Positions 11,134 to 20,641 are shown, numbered from the stretch's first letter. The stretch is 64,000 bases of DNA from Blastococcus sp. TML/M2B (GCF_016612865.1 NZ_JAENZZ010000002.1:1488001-1552000), one strand, 5' to 3'. Translations and numbers: made by a program. The notes: generated by a model from the sequence alone, not told the origin.

Positions 11134-12041
11134 CGAGTATGCGTTGGGTTCTCCTCCCGTTTCTCGTAGTCGCACCCCTCTTCGCCACCGCTCCAGCGGC
11201 CGCCGCTCCATGCGGGGATCGCTTCTGCCCGGACGTCGAGACGGCTCCTGGGGCGCTCACGGCTGCCTATCTGGAGCAATCACCTGGCAACAACTGGATT
11301 GCTTCGAATACTGCACCAGCCGAACATCCATACACGTATCAATTGTCCGATCCGTGCGTCGTGAACGACCGGGAGACCGGCTTCTGCAACCGGACCGATG
11401 ACGGTGAATGCCTTGCCCCGCCCGACCGGGTGATCCGGGACCTGGTCATCGAGCAGCGACGCCTGGCGATCACCGGGCCCGACGGCGCCACCACCACCGT
11501 CGACGGCCTCCCGACGAATGGCGCCCCCGTCGGCACGCCGCTGGGCCCGTGGATCCAGGGCGCACGCGGCTGCGTCGACATCACCGCGCTCAACCCACCG
11601 CCGTCGCCGGGCGAGGTGTTCCGCTACTTCCAGACGCTCCCCCTCCCCCAGCTGCCCACGCGCCAGCAACCGCCGGGGAACGCCCTGGTCGGCCTGCCGG
11701 TCGTCTTCTACACCGACGGCCCCACGACCCAGACCTTCACGCTCGACATCCGCGGCTTCACCGTCGACATCGCCGCCACCGCCTCGTCGTTCACCTGGCA
11801 CACCGGCGACGGCACCGACCTCACCAGCACGACGCCCGGCGCGCCCTACCCGCGGCACACGATCAGCCACGACTACGCCGGCGGCAGCTGGACCGCCTCC
11901 CTCACGACCACCTGGTCGGCGTCGTTCAGCGTCGACGGGGGCCTCGAGCTGCCCGTCCCGGGAACCACCACGACCGAAGGCCTCCCGGTCACGTTCACCG
12001 TGCTGCAGGCTCGCCCCGTCCTGACCAACCCGTACGACTGA
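11130..12041 (+). CDS. Secreted protein of unknown function with PKD-like segment
   Basis: 303 residues. A classical signal peptide (WVLLPFLVVAPLFATAPAAAA) ends near residue 26, followed by a Cys-containing N-terminal region. The C-terminal part (TWHTGDGTDL, PRHTISHDYAGGSWTASLTTTWSASF) resembles a PKD/immunoglobulin-like fold. No catalytic motif was found. The start overlaps the lipoprotein stop as ATGA. The first ~280 bp are A/T-richer than the rest, with an abrupt return to high GC near 11410, so the 5' third appears to have a different history from the 3' part. Confidence 0.65.
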   Translation: MTSMRWVLLPFLVVAPLFATAPAAAAPCGDRFCPDVETAPGALTAAYLEQSPGNNWIASNTAPAEHPYTYQLSDPCVVNDRETGFCNRTDDGECLAPPDRVIRDLVIEQRRLAITGPDGATTTVDGLPTNGAPVGTPLGPWIQGARGCVDITALNPPPSPGEVFRYFQTLPLPQLPTRQQPPGNALVGLPVVFYTDGPTTQTFTLDIRGFTVDIAATASSFTWHTGDGTDLTSTTPGAPYPRHTISHDYAGGSWTASLTTTWSASFSVDGGLELPVPGTTTTEGLPVTFTVLQARPVLTNPYD

Positions 12042-12132
12042 GCGGGCGCTCCGCCGGCCGCACCGATGAGTCCGGCCGGCACCTCCGGTCATGACGGCGA
12101 CGCCAGCCACCACTGCCTGCCCGAGGAGAGCC

Positions 12133-12693
12133 ATGCGCCGGATCGTGATGCACCTGGGGATCTCCCTGGACGGCTACTTCGAGGGCCCGGACGCCGACAT
12201 CAGCTGGCACCGCGTCGACGAGGAGCTGCACTCCTACTTCAACGACCTGCTGGCCGGCAGCGGCGCCTTCCTCGAGGGCCGGGTCACCTACCAGCTGATG
12301 GAGGACTACTGGCCGAACGCCGACGAGGGGCCCGACGTCCCGGAGCCGGTCGCCCGCTTCGCCGAGATCTGGCGGAGCACGCCGAAGGTCGTCTACTCGC
12401 GGACCCTGGACACCCCGGGACCCAACGCCACCGTCGTGCGGGACGTCGTCCCCGAGGAGGTGCGGGCCCTGCAGGCGCAGCCCGGCGGCGACATGGTGGT
12501 CGGCGGGCCGGTGCTGACGGAGTCGTTCCGGCGGCACGACCTGATCGACGAGTACCGGATCTTCGTCAACCCCGTGCTGGTCGGGCACGGCCGTCGGCTG
12601 TTCGAGGAGGGTCCGCCGGCCGACCTGCGCCTGGTCGAGACCAGGCCGTTCGGCAACGGCGTCGTCATGCTGCGGTACGAGGTGGAGCGCTGA
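12133..12693 (+). CDS. Dihydrofolate reductase/RibD C-terminal family protein
   Basis: 186 residues with the RibD-C fold: IVMHLGISLDGYFEGPD at the N terminus, AFLEGRVTYQLM, and the NADPH-binding MVVGGPVLTESFRRHDLIDEYRIFVNPVLVGHGRRLF. These stand-alone proteins are NAD(P)H-dependent reductases of unknown substrate, rarely true DHFRs. ATG at 12133 has a GAGGAG site 5 nt upstream. It is transcribed alone, convergent with the oxidoreductase at 12703. Confidence 0.85.
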   Translation: MRRIVMHLGISLDGYFEGPDADISWHRVDEELHSYFNDLLAGSGAFLEGRVTYQLMEDYWPNADEGPDVPEPVARFAEIWRSTPKVVYSRTLDTPGPNATVVRDVVPEEVRALQAQPGGDMVVGGPVLTESFRRHDLIDEYRIFVNPVLVGHGRRLFEEGPPADLRLVETRPFGNGVVMLRYEVER

Positions 12694-12702
12694 CCGCGGG
12701 GC

Positions 12703-13593
12703 TCAGCGGGGCACGGTCTCCCGCCGTCCGGAGGCCAGCGCCCGGGCCGCCGTCTCCAGGACGACGACGACGTCCCGGCCGAACGCGACGTCGCAGGGGT
12801 GCGCCCCACCGGTGAGCGCCGCGGCCTGCAGCTCGTCCACGGCGACCGCGAACGCCTCGACCGCCGAGCCGGCCTCGGGCAGCAGCACCAGCCGGCCGGC
12901 GTCGCCGTGCACGAAGAACTCGACACCGCCGGACATCGACGCCACCGTCAGGGACAGCGTGACCGTCGACGCGGCGCCGGACTCGTGCGCGAGCACCAGG
13001 TGCACGGTGTCGAGCAGGCCCGCGCCGGCCTGCACCGAGACGACCGGCCCGAGCGCGGGCACGAGCACCGAGAGCGCGTGCGGCCCGACGTCCCACAGCG
13101 CGCCGTGCTCCTGCCGCCAGGGCGAGGCGGCGAACGGCGTGCCGGCGACCGACGCCAGCCAGGAGCCGGCCCCGCCGGCCAGCCGGGTGCGGCCGGCCTG
13201 GGTCAGCCAGGTGGCCGTCGCGTCCTGGAAGCGCAGGGTGAAGAAGACGACCGAGGCCACCCCGGCGGCGTGCACCGCGTCGGCGACCCGGTCGGCCGCG
13301 GCCGCCGAGAGCGCGACCGGCTTCTCCAGCAGCAGGTGCTTGCCGGCCGCGGCGGCGCGCTCGGCCAGCGGCGCCTGGACGTCGGGCGGGAGCGCGATGG
13401 CGACGGCGTCCACCTGCCCGAGCAGCTCGTCGACGTCGGCCACGCCCGGCACCTCGAACTCCGCGCCCAGCGCCTCGGCCTTCGCCAGGTCGCGTCCCCA
13501 GACGCCGGCCAGCTCGGCCGACGGGTGCGCCGCGAGCGCCGGGGCGTGCACGGCGCGTGCCCAGGGGCCGGTGCCGAGCAGCCCGACGCGCAT
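12703..13593 (-). CDS. Gfo/Idh/MocA family oxidoreductase
   Basis: 296-residue NAD(P)-dependent oxidoreductase. The Rossmann start [16 protein letters not shown] is at residue 5, and the family EKP motif is in [11 protein letters not shown]. The C-terminal alpha/beta domain has [11 protein letters not shown] and [10 protein letters not shown]. Substrate is unknown; sugars or inositols are typical. The ATG follows the upp stop by two bases, so it is probably co-transcribed with upp from the upp promoter. Confidence 0.85.
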   Translation of the reverse strand: MRVGLLGTGPWARAVHAPALAAHPSAELAGVWGRDLAKAEALGAEFEVPGVADVDELLGQVDAVAIALPPDVQAPLAERAAAAGKHLLLEKPVALSAAAADRVADAVHAAGVASVVFFTLRFQDATATWLTQAGRTRLAGGAGSWLASVAGTPFAASPWRQEHGALWDVGPHALSVLVPALGPVVSVQAGAGLLDTVHLVLAHESGAASTVTLSLTVASMSGGVEFFVHGDAGRLVLLPEAGSAVEAFAVAVDELQAAALTGGAHPCDVAFGRDVVVVLETAARALASGRRETVPR

Positions 13594-13595
13594 CC

Positions 13596-14220
13596 TCAGA
13601 CCGCGCCGAACTGGCGGTCGCCGGCGTCGCCGAGGCCCGGGACGATGTAGGCGTTCTCGTTGAGGCCCTCGTCGATGCTCGCGGTGAAGACCCGCAGCGG
13701 CAGGCCGCTCTCCTCCAGGCGCCGGACACCCTCCGGCGCGGCGAGCGCGCACAGCACGGTGATCTGGGTGGCGCCGCGGGCGGTGAGCAGACCGCAGCAG
13801 TGCACCAGCGAGCCGCCGGTGGCGAGCATCGGGTCGAGCACGAACACGTGCCGGTCGACCAGCGACTCGGGCAGCGAGGCCATGTACGCCTCGGGCTGGA
13901 ACGTCTCCTCGTTGCGGGCCAGGCCGACGAAGCCCATCTGCGACTCGGGCAGCATGCCGTGCGCGGTGTCGGCCATGCCGAGGCCGGCGCGCAGCACCGG
14001 CACGATCAGCGGCGGCCGCCGCGAGCCGGTACCCGGTGGTCTCCACCACCGGCGTGCGGATCGTCTCCTCCGCGATGTCGAGCTCACGGGTGGCCTCGTA
14101 GACCAGCATCTGGGTCAGCTCGCGGAGGGCGGCGCGGAAGGCGGCGTTGTCGGTGCGCTCGTCGCGCATCCGGCTCAGCCGGGCTCGGGCCAGCGGGTGG
14201 TCGACGACGGTGAGCTGCAC
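13596..14220 (-). CDS. upp: Uracil phosphoribosyltransferase, reading frame broken by +1 base
   Basis: Uracil + PRPP to UMP. The N-terminal part ([35 protein letters not shown]) and C-terminal part ([14 protein letters not shown], the PRPP loop [11 protein letters not shown] and the uracil-binding [15 protein letters not shown] end) lie in different frames. They join cleanly if one G is removed near 14018-14022, giving about 207 residues, the family length. Every conserved block is intact, so a sequencing insertion is more likely than a pseudogene. GTG start is 7 nt after a TACCGT box (14228-14233, minus): leaderless. Confidence 0.9.
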
Positions 14221-14360
14221 GGGAGGAACGGTAGCGGCCGCCCCCTCCGGGGAGCAGGCCCGCCCGAACCGACCGCTCACGCCGCGCGCGGGCACGTCAC
14301 GCACTCCCTCGGGGTGAGCGGGGAGCGGACGGCGAGCGCGGACAAGGGAGAATGGCCGGC

Positions 14361-15357
14361 ATGACCCACGTGCTCGACCCCGACGCGCTGCCCGGGGCGA
14401 CCCCCGCGGTGCACGCGCCGCTGCCGCCGTACGACGACGTGACCCGCTCCGACTCGGCGTTCCGCGCCTTCCTGCACGGCCTCCCCGGGGTCGACCAGGT
14501 CGGCGCCGAGGCCCGCGTCGCGCAGCTGGGCACCCGCTCGATCAAGACGACGTCGAAGGCGTGGGCGATCGACACCGCGATCTCGATGGTCGACCTGACC
14601 ACGCTCGAGGGCGCCGACACCCCCGGCAAGGTGCGCAGCCTCGCCGCCAAGGCGATGCGCCCCGACCCGAGCGACCCGACCTGCCCGCGGGTCGCCGCCG
14701 TCTGCGTCTACGGCGACCTCGCCGGCGTCGCGCGCGAGGCGCTCGGGGACAGCGGCGTGCACGTCGCCGCCGTCGCCACCGCCTTCCCGAGCGGCCGGGC
14801 CAGCCGCGCGGTCAAGCTCGCCGACGTCCGCGACGCCGTCGAGAACGGCGCCGACGAGATCGACATGGTCATCGACCGCGGCGCCTTCCTCGCCGGCCGC
14901 TACCTCGACGTCTACGAGGAGATCGTGGCGGTCAAGGAGGCCTGCGGGGACGCGCACCTCAAGGTCATCCTCGAGACCGGCGAGCTGGTCACCCTCGACA
15001 ACGTCCGCCGCGCCAGCCTGGATCGCGATGCTCGCGGGCGGCGACTTCATCAAGACCTCCACCGGCAAGGTCAGCCCCGCCGCGACCCTCCCGGTCGGCC
15101 TGGTGATGCTCGAGGCGGTCCGCGACTTCCGCATCGCCACCGGCCGGCAGATCGGCTTCAAGCCCGCCGGCGGCATCCGGACGACGAAGGACGCGATCAA
15201 GCACCTCGTGCTGATCAACGAGACGGCCGGCCCGGACTGGCTGCACCCCGACCAGTTCCGCTTCGGCGCCTCCAGCCTGCTCAACGACCTCCTGCTCCAG
15301 CGCCAGAAGCTGCGCACCGGCCACTACTCCGGCCCCGACTACGTCACGGTGGACTGA
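14361..15357 (+). CDS. deoC: Deoxyribose-phosphate aldolase, reading frame broken by +1 base
   Basis: Cleaves 2-deoxyribose-5-phosphate to acetaldehyde and glyceraldehyde-3-phosphate. The first 660 bases give [39 protein letters not shown] and [10 protein letters not shown]. The rest, in another frame, gives the Schiff-base lysine motif [19 protein letters not shown] and [10 protein letters not shown]. Dropping one C at 15017-15018 restores about 331 residues. ATG 14361 is preferred for an AAGGGAG site; ATG 14352 sits too close to it. Two aldehyde dehydrogenase genes follow, fitting disposal of acetaldehyde. Confidence 0.92.
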
Positions 15358-15360
15358 CCC

Positions 15361-16803
15361 ATGAGCGTCTTCGAGTACGCCCCCGCGCCCGAGTCGCGGT
15401 CCATCGTGGACATCGCGCCCTCCTACGGCCTGTTCGTCGACGGCGAGTTCGTCGACGGCACCGGCGAGCCCTTCGACTCGATCAACCCGGCCACCGAGGA
15501 GGTCCTCACCAAGGTCGCCTCCGGCAGCGCGGCCGACGTCGACCGCGCCGTGCGCGCCGCCCGCCGCGCCTTCGAGCGGACCTGGGGCCCCATGCGCCCG
15601 GCCGACCGCGGCAAGTACCTGTTCCGCATCGCCCGGCTCCTGCAGGAGCGCGCCCGCGAGTTCGCCGTCCTCGAGTCCCTGGACAACGGCAAGCCGATCC
15701 GGGAGTCCCGCGACGTCGACGTGCCGCTGGCCGCCGCGCACTTCTTCTACTACGCCGGCTGGGCGGACAAGCTCGAGCACGTCGGCCTGGGCACCCAGCC
15801 GCGGCCGCTCGGCGTCGCCGGCCAGGTCATCCCGTGGAACTTCCCGCTGATGATGCTGGCCTGGAAGGTCGCCCCCGCCCTGGCCGCCGGCAACACCGTC
15901 GTCCTCAAGCCGGCCGAGACCACCCCGCTGACCGCGCTGCTGTTCGCCGAGGTCTGCCGGCAGGCCGACCTCCCGGCCGGCGTGGTCAACATCGTCACCG
16001 GCGCCGGCGACACCGGCCGCGCGGTGGTGGAGCACGCCGACGTCGACAAGGTCGCGTTCACCGGCTCCACGGACGTCGGCCGGCAGATCGCCCGCGCCGT
16101 CGCCGGGACCCGCAAGAAGCTGACGCTGGAGCTCGGCGGCAAGGCGGCGAACATCGTGTTCGACGACGCCCCGATCGACCAGGCCGTCGAGGGCATCGTG
16201 CAGGGCATCTTCTTCAACCAGGGCCACGTCTGCTGCGCGGGCAGCCGGCTGCTGGTGCAGGAGTCGATCCACGACGAGGTCATCGCCGCCCTGCAGCGCC
16301 GGATCGGCACGCTGCGCGTCGGCGACCCGCTGGACAAGAACACCGACATCGGTGCGATCAACAGCGCCGAGCAGCTGGCCCGCATCCGGGAGCTCTCCGA
16401 CATCGGCGAGGCCGAGGGCGCGCAGCGCTGGCAGCCCGCCGGCGACCTGCCCGGCCGCGGCTTCTGGTTCCCACCCACGGTCTTCACCGAGGTCTCCCCC
16501 GCGCACCGCATCGCCCGCGACGAGGTCTTCGGCCCGGTGCTCAGCGTCCTGACCTTCCGGACGCCGGACGAGGCGGTCGCCAAGGCCAACAACTCCACCT
16601 ACGGGCTCTCGGCCGGCATCTGGTCCGAGAAGGGCTCGCGGATCCTGAAGATCGCCGACCAACTCCGCGCCGGGGTGGTCTGGGCCAACACGTTCAACAA
16701 GTTCGACCCGACGTCGCCCTTCGGCGGCTACAAGCAGTCCGGCTACGGCCGCGAGGGCGGCCGGCACGGTCTGGCCGCGTACCTGAAGGGTGCCGACCAG
16801 TGA
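15361..16803 (+). CDS. Aldehyde dehydrogenase (catalytic)
   Basis: NAD(P)-dependent aldehyde oxidation, 480 residues. The cofactor-binding VIPWNFPLMMLAWK and FTGSTDVGR, the general base in LELGGK and the catalytic cysteine in GHVCCAGSR are all present, with FGPVLSVLTF and the C-terminal GGYKQSGYGREGG. It starts 3 nt after the deoC stop, so the likely substrate is the acetaldehyde or other short aldehyde made by DeoC. Its stop overlaps the start of a second, shortened ALDH gene. Confidence 0.93.
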   Translation: MSVFEYAPAPESRSIVDIAPSYGLFVDGEFVDGTGEPFDSINPATEEVLTKVASGSAADVDRAVRAARRAFERTWGPMRPADRGKYLFRIARLLQERAREFAVLESLDNGKPIRESRDVDVPLAAAHFFYYAGWADKLEHVGLGTQPRPLGVAGQVIPWNFPLMMLAWKVAPALAAGNTVVLKPAETTPLTALLFAEVCRQADLPAGVVNIVTGAGDTGRAVVEHADVDKVAFTGSTDVGRQIARAVAGTRKKLTLELGGKAANIVFDDAPIDQAVEGIVQGIFFNQGHVCCAGSRLLVQESIHDEVIAALQRRIGTLRVGDPLDKNTDIGAINSAEQLARIRELSDIGEAEGAQRWQPAGDLPGRGFWFPPTVFTEVSPAHRIARDEVFGPVLSVLTFRTPDEAVAKANNSTYGLSAGIWSEKGSRILKIADQLRAGVVWANTFNKFDPTSPFGGYKQSGYGREGGRHGLAAYLKGADQ

Positions 16804-17672
16804 TCGGGAACGACCGGCTCGCCGTCCGCAAGACCTACAAGCTGTACGTCGGCGGGGCCTTCCCGCGGTCGGAGTCCGGCCGCACCTACGAGGTCACCGA
16901 CGCCAAGGGTCACTTCCTCGCCAACGCCGCCTGGGCCAGCCGCAAGGACGCCCGGGACGCCGTCGTCGCCGCCCGCGGCGCCTTCGCGAAGTGGTCCGGT
17001 GCCACCGCCTACAACCGCGGCCAGGTGCTCTACCGCGTGGCCGAGGTGATGGAGGGCCGGCACGCCCAGTTCTGCGAGGAGGTCGCCGCCGGCGAGGGGC
17101 TCAGCGCCTCCAAGGCCCGCGCCGCCGTGGACGCCGCCATCGACCGCTGGGTCTGGTACGCCGGCTGGACCGACAAGCTGGCCGCCGTCCTCGGCGGGGC
17201 CAACCCGGTCGCCGGCCCGTACTTCGACTTCTCGACGCCCGAGCCGACCGGCGTCGTGGCCGTCCTCGCCCCGCAGCAGTCGAGCCTGCTCGGCCTGGTC
17301 AGCGTGCTCGCCCCGGTGCTCGCGACCGGCAACACCGCCGTCGTCGTCACCTCCAAGGAGCGGCCGCTGCCCGCGGTCACCCTCGCCGAGGTGCTGGCCA
17401 CCAGCGACGTCCCCGGCGGGGTCGTCAACCTGCTCACCGGCGACGCCGCGGAGCTGGGCACCTGGCTGGCCGAGCACGCCGACGTCGACGCCGTCGACCT
17501 CACCGGCGCCCCCGCGCACCGCGCCATGGAGTTCGAGCGGGAGGCCGCCGGCACCATCAAGCGGGTCCTCCGCGCGCCGACGGCCGAGCCGGACTGGACC
17601 GCCGACCCCGGGCTGGCCCGGATGACGCCGTTCCTGGAGACCAAGACGGTGTGGCACCCGATCGGCCTGTGA
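16800..17672 (+). CDS. Short aldehyde dehydrogenase-like protein lacking the catalytic half
   Basis: 290 residues matching only the N-terminal cofactor-binding half of ALDH: KLYVGGAFPRSESGRTYEV, TEPTGVVAVLAP-type segment and VVNLLTGDAAELGTWLAEH. The region where the catalytic cysteine and C-terminal domain should lie is replaced by a short tail ending in WHPIGL. No frame break or ALDH remnant follows, as an MFS gene begins at once, so the short form looks intended. GTGA overlap with the full-length ALDH suggests a structural or regulatory partner subunit. Confidence 0.85.
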   Translation: MIGNDRLAVRKTYKLYVGGAFPRSESGRTYEVTDAKGHFLANAAWASRKDARDAVVAARGAFAKWSGATAYNRGQVLYRVAEVMEGRHAQFCEEVAAGEGLSASKARAAVDAAIDRWVWYAGWTDKLAAVLGGANPVAGPYFDFSTPEPTGVVAVLAPQQSSLLGLVSVLAPVLATGNTAVVVTSKERPLPAVTLAEVLATSDVPGGVVNLLTGDAAELGTWLAEHADVDAVDLTGAPAHRAMEFEREAAGTIKRVLRAPTAEPDWTADPGLARMTPFLETKTVWHPIGL

Positions 17673-19177
17673 CCACCACGGCCCCGCCCCTCGCGGGGCG
17701 GCGGGAGTGGCTCGGCCTGGCCGTGCTCATGCTCCCGGTGCTGCTCATCTCGGTCGACGGCACGGTCCTCACCTTCGCCGTCCCCTCGATCACCCGGGCG
17801 CTCGCCCCGACGGGCACCGAGCTGCTGTGGGCGGTCGACATCTACCCGCTGCTGCTCGCGGGGCTGCTGGTCACCGCCGGCAGCCTCGGTGACCGGTTCG
17901 GCCGCCGCCGGCTGCTCCTGGTCGGCGCGGTCGGTTTCGGCGCCGCCTCGGTGCTGGCCGCCTACGCCCCGGGCGTGCACTGGCTGATCGCCGCCCGCGC
18001 CCTCCAGGGCGTGTTCGGGGCGGCGCTCATGCCCTCCACCCTGGCCCTGCTGCGCAACCTGTTCCTCGACCAGCAGCAGCGCCGGCTGGCGGTCGCGATC
18101 TGGGCCTCCGGGTTCGCCGGCGGGGCGGCGCTCGGACCGGTCGTCGGCGGCGCGCTGCTCGAACGCTTCTGGTGGGGCTCGGTCTTCCTCGTCAACGTCC
18201 CCGTGCTGCTCGTCCTGCTCGGTGCCGCCCGGGTGCTGCCCGAGTCCCGCGACCCCGCACCCGGCCGCGCCGACGTCGTCAGCGTGGTGCTGTCGCTGGC
18301 GACCGTGCTGCCGCTGGTCTGGGCCGTGAAGGCCGTTGCCGCCGGTGACGCCGGCCCCCTCCCGGCCGCGGCGACGGCGCTGGGTCTGGTCGCCGGCACC
18401 GCATTCGTGCGGCGCCAGCTGATCCGCCCCGACCCGCTGCTGGACCTGCGGCTGTTCCGCTCGCGGGTGGTCACCGCGGCCATCGGCGCCAACCTGCTCA
18501 CCATCGCTGCGATGTCCGGCCTGCTGCTGCTCGCCTCGCAGTACCTCCAGCTGGTGCTCGGCCGCAGCCCGATGGAGGCCGGCCTCCTGCTCGTCCCCGG
18601 CCTGGTCGCCTCGGTCCTCGCCGGGCTGGCCGCCGTCCCCCTGGCGCGGCGGTTCCCCGTGCGCGGGCTGGTCGTCACCGGGCTGCTGCTGGGCGCCGCC
18701 GGGTACGTCGTCGCGACCCGGCTGGGCAGCGGGTCGCCGGCCGCGCTCCTGGTCCTCGCCTTCACGCTGGTCGCGGCGGGCGCCGGCCTCGCCGAGACGC
18801 TCACCAACGACGCGATCCTCACCGCCGCCCCCGCCGAGCGCGCCGGGCAGGCCAGCGCCATCAGCGAGACGGCCTACGAGCTGGGCACCGGGCTCGGCGT
18901 CGCCGTCCTGGGCAGCGTCCTCGGCGCGGTCTACACCACCCGGCTGGTGCTGCCCGCCGGGCTGGACGCCCCCGACCGGGCTGCCGCCGACACCCTCGGC
19001 GGCGCGGTCGACGTCGCCGGCCGGTTGCCCGCGGAGACGGCCGCCGCGCTGGAGGCCGGCGCCCGGGAGGCGTTCAGCGCCGGCGTCGATCTCACCGCCG
19101 GCATCGGGGCGTGCGTCGCGCTCGCCGCGGCCGTCCTCGTGGCGGTCGTCTGGCGCGCCCCGCGCGCGGAGGCCTGA
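17669..19177 (+). CDS. MFS transporter, DHA2 (EmrB/QacA) drug exporter family
   Basis: 502-residue membrane protein with about 14 hydrophobic segments. MFS signatures: DGTVLTFAVPSI in the first helix, GSLGDRFGRRRLL after helix 2, and ALQGVFGAALMPSTLALL/GGAALGPVVGG in helices 4-5. Proton-driven export of drugs or metabolites is the usual role. The GTG start overlaps the stop of the short ALDH gene, making it the last gene of the deoC operon, possibly exporting a by-product of aldehyde metabolism (inference). Confidence 0.9.
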   Translation: MTTTAPPLAGRREWLGLAVLMLPVLLISVDGTVLTFAVPSITRALAPTGTELLWAVDIYPLLLAGLLVTAGSLGDRFGRRRLLLVGAVGFGAASVLAAYAPGVHWLIAARALQGVFGAALMPSTLALLRNLFLDQQQRRLAVAIWASGFAGGAALGPVVGGALLERFWWGSVFLVNVPVLLVLLGAARVLPESRDPAPGRADVVSVVLSLATVLPLVWAVKAVAAGDAGPLPAAATALGLVAGTAFVRRQLIRPDPLLDLRLFRSRVVTAAIGANLLTIAAMSGLLLLASQYLQLVLGRSPMEAGLLLVPGLVASVLAGLAAVPLARRFPVRGLVVTGLLLGAAGYVVATRLGSGSPAALLVLAFTLVAAGAGLAETLTNDAILTAAPAERAGQASAISETAYELGTGLGVAVLGSVLGAVYTTRLVLPAGLDAPDRAAADTLGGAVDVAGRLPAETAAALEAGAREAFSAGVDLTAGIGACVALAAAVLVAVVWRAPRAEA

Positions 19178-19225
19178 GCCCAAAGCCGGGCGAACGCGGG
19201 CGCGCGCATCTGGCAGAGTCTCCCC

Positions 19226-20620
19226 GTGGCCAGGCCCAGCATCGTTCCCATCGCACTGACCCTCGACGACCGCACGGGCTACACGCTGTGGGCTCCTCCG
19301 TGGGAGGAGGACGGCGAGGAGTGGCAGGCGTTCCTCGGCACCACCGTCGAGGTGCGCGCCGACATCAACGACGACGACCCGGAGAACCCGGTGCCCACCG
19401 CCGTCGTCCACCTCTTCCCCTCGCCGGCCGCGCTCGCCGCGTTCTGCCGCAGCAGCACCGACCACGACCTGGCCGACCACCCGGTCTGGCCGGTGGTCGC
19501 CGGGCTCGGCGCCGCCGATCTCACCCCGGACGACGACCACCGCTACGACCTCGACGGCGTCTACGACATCGCCGCCGAGGAGCCCGACCGCTGGGCGGTC
19601 GAGGAGCTGGCCGCCACGGTCGACATCGTCAGCCGCCTGGCCGAGTGCCTCGACGCCGGGGACGAGGACGACGACGACCTGGCCGACGACGAGACCGAGT
19701 TCGAGGCGGTCGCCGAGCTGGTCGCCAAGCCCGAGATCGGCTCCCTCGGCCTGGGCGTCGAGGCGTTCGCGGGTCGCTCCGGCGAGGACGCCTGGGCCGG
19801 CGTCGGCGGCGCCCTGGACGACCTGTGGGAGGACGTCGTCGAGGAGCTCGGCGAGCACCTGGACTGGACCGGCGCGGGCACCGTGTCCCCCGGCGACTAC
19901 CCCTCGGCCTCCGAGTCGGCCCCGGTCCTCGTCGACGAGGACGACAGCGACGACGAGGACGACGACATCGAGCCCGTCGACGTGCGCGCCGCCGGCACCG
20001 CGGCGGGCGTGCGCACCATCGCCGGCGGTGGCGGGCGGCTGGTCCACGACCCCGCCGCGGTCGCCGCGGCGGCGCGGTTCTGGGAGGGCGTCGGCATCCT
20101 GCCCGTGGAGGTCGTCGTCCCCGACGGCGCCGGGCTGACCCTGCGCTGCTACGTCGACGACGTCGCCCGCTTCCTGGGCCGCGACGGCGAGGTCTTCCTC
20201 TTCGACACCCCCGCCGACCTGGCCCGCTTCTGCGCCGGGACCGAGCAGCACGACCTCAGCGAGATCGCCTCCTGGCCGGAGGTCGTCGCAACCGACGTCC
20301 CGCCGCTGCCCGCGGAGCAGGACCGCTACGACCTGGTCGGGCTCGCCGACGTCCTGGGCGAGGTCGCCGACGGCGCCGCCGGGCTGATCGGCCTCGCGGC
20401 CCTGGCGCAGCCGGTCGAGGGCGCCCGCGACCTCGCCGAGTACGGCCGGCTGCCGCGGGTCGAAGAGCTGCTCTCCCCCACCGAGGCGCTGGGCCAGGCC
20501 GTGGCCCGGGGCGAGCGGGAGCCCGACGCCGCGCTGCGCCAGCCCGACGCCGCCGCCGTCCGCCCCGCCTGGGACGAGATCGTGGCGCTGGTCAGCGGAC
20601 GGCTCGTCTTCCGCGACTGA
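19226..20620 (+). CDS. Acidic protein with duplicated domain, unknown function
   Basis: 464 residues, very acidic, no signal peptide or membrane segment. Two homologous halves are visible: VHLFPSPAALAAFC...HDLADHPVWP...HRYDLDGVYDI (about residues 65-125) and VFLFDTPADLARFC...HDLSEIASWP...DRYDLVGLADV (about residues 320-380). A Asp/Glu-rich linker (DEDDSDDEDDDIE) joins them. GTG start is 6 nt after a CAGAGT box (19214-19219): leaderless. Convergent with the DEAD-box helicase across a shared terminator. I do not recognise the function. Confidence 0.75.
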   Translation: MARPSIVPIALTLDDRTGYTLWAPPWEEDGEEWQAFLGTTVEVRADINDDDPENPVPTAVVHLFPSPAALAAFCRSSTDHDLADHPVWPVVAGLGAADLTPDDDHRYDLDGVYDIAAEEPDRWAVEELAATVDIVSRLAECLDAGDEDDDDLADDETEFEAVAELVAKPEIGSLGLGVEAFAGRSGEDAWAGVGGALDDLWEDVVEELGEHLDWTGAGTVSPGDYPSASESAPVLVDEDDSDDEDDDIEPVDVRAAGTAAGVRTIAGGGGRLVHDPAAVAAAARFWEGVGILPVEVVVPDGAGLTLRCYVDDVARFLGRDGEVFLFDTPADLARFCAGTEQHDLSEIASWPEVVATDVPPLPAEQDRYDLVGLADVLGEVADGAAGLIGLAALAQPVEGARDLAEYGRLPRVEELLSPTEALGQAVARGEREPDAALRQPDAAAVRPAWDEIVALVSGRLVFRD

Positions 20621-20641
20621 GCGCACGGACCGAGCGCACAG

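Noticed and set aside
15361-17672. Second ALDH as a frameshifted remnant of a full ALDH
   Set aside because: No C-terminal ALDH sequence follows in any frame; the next gene overlaps its stop, so the short form is the designed length.
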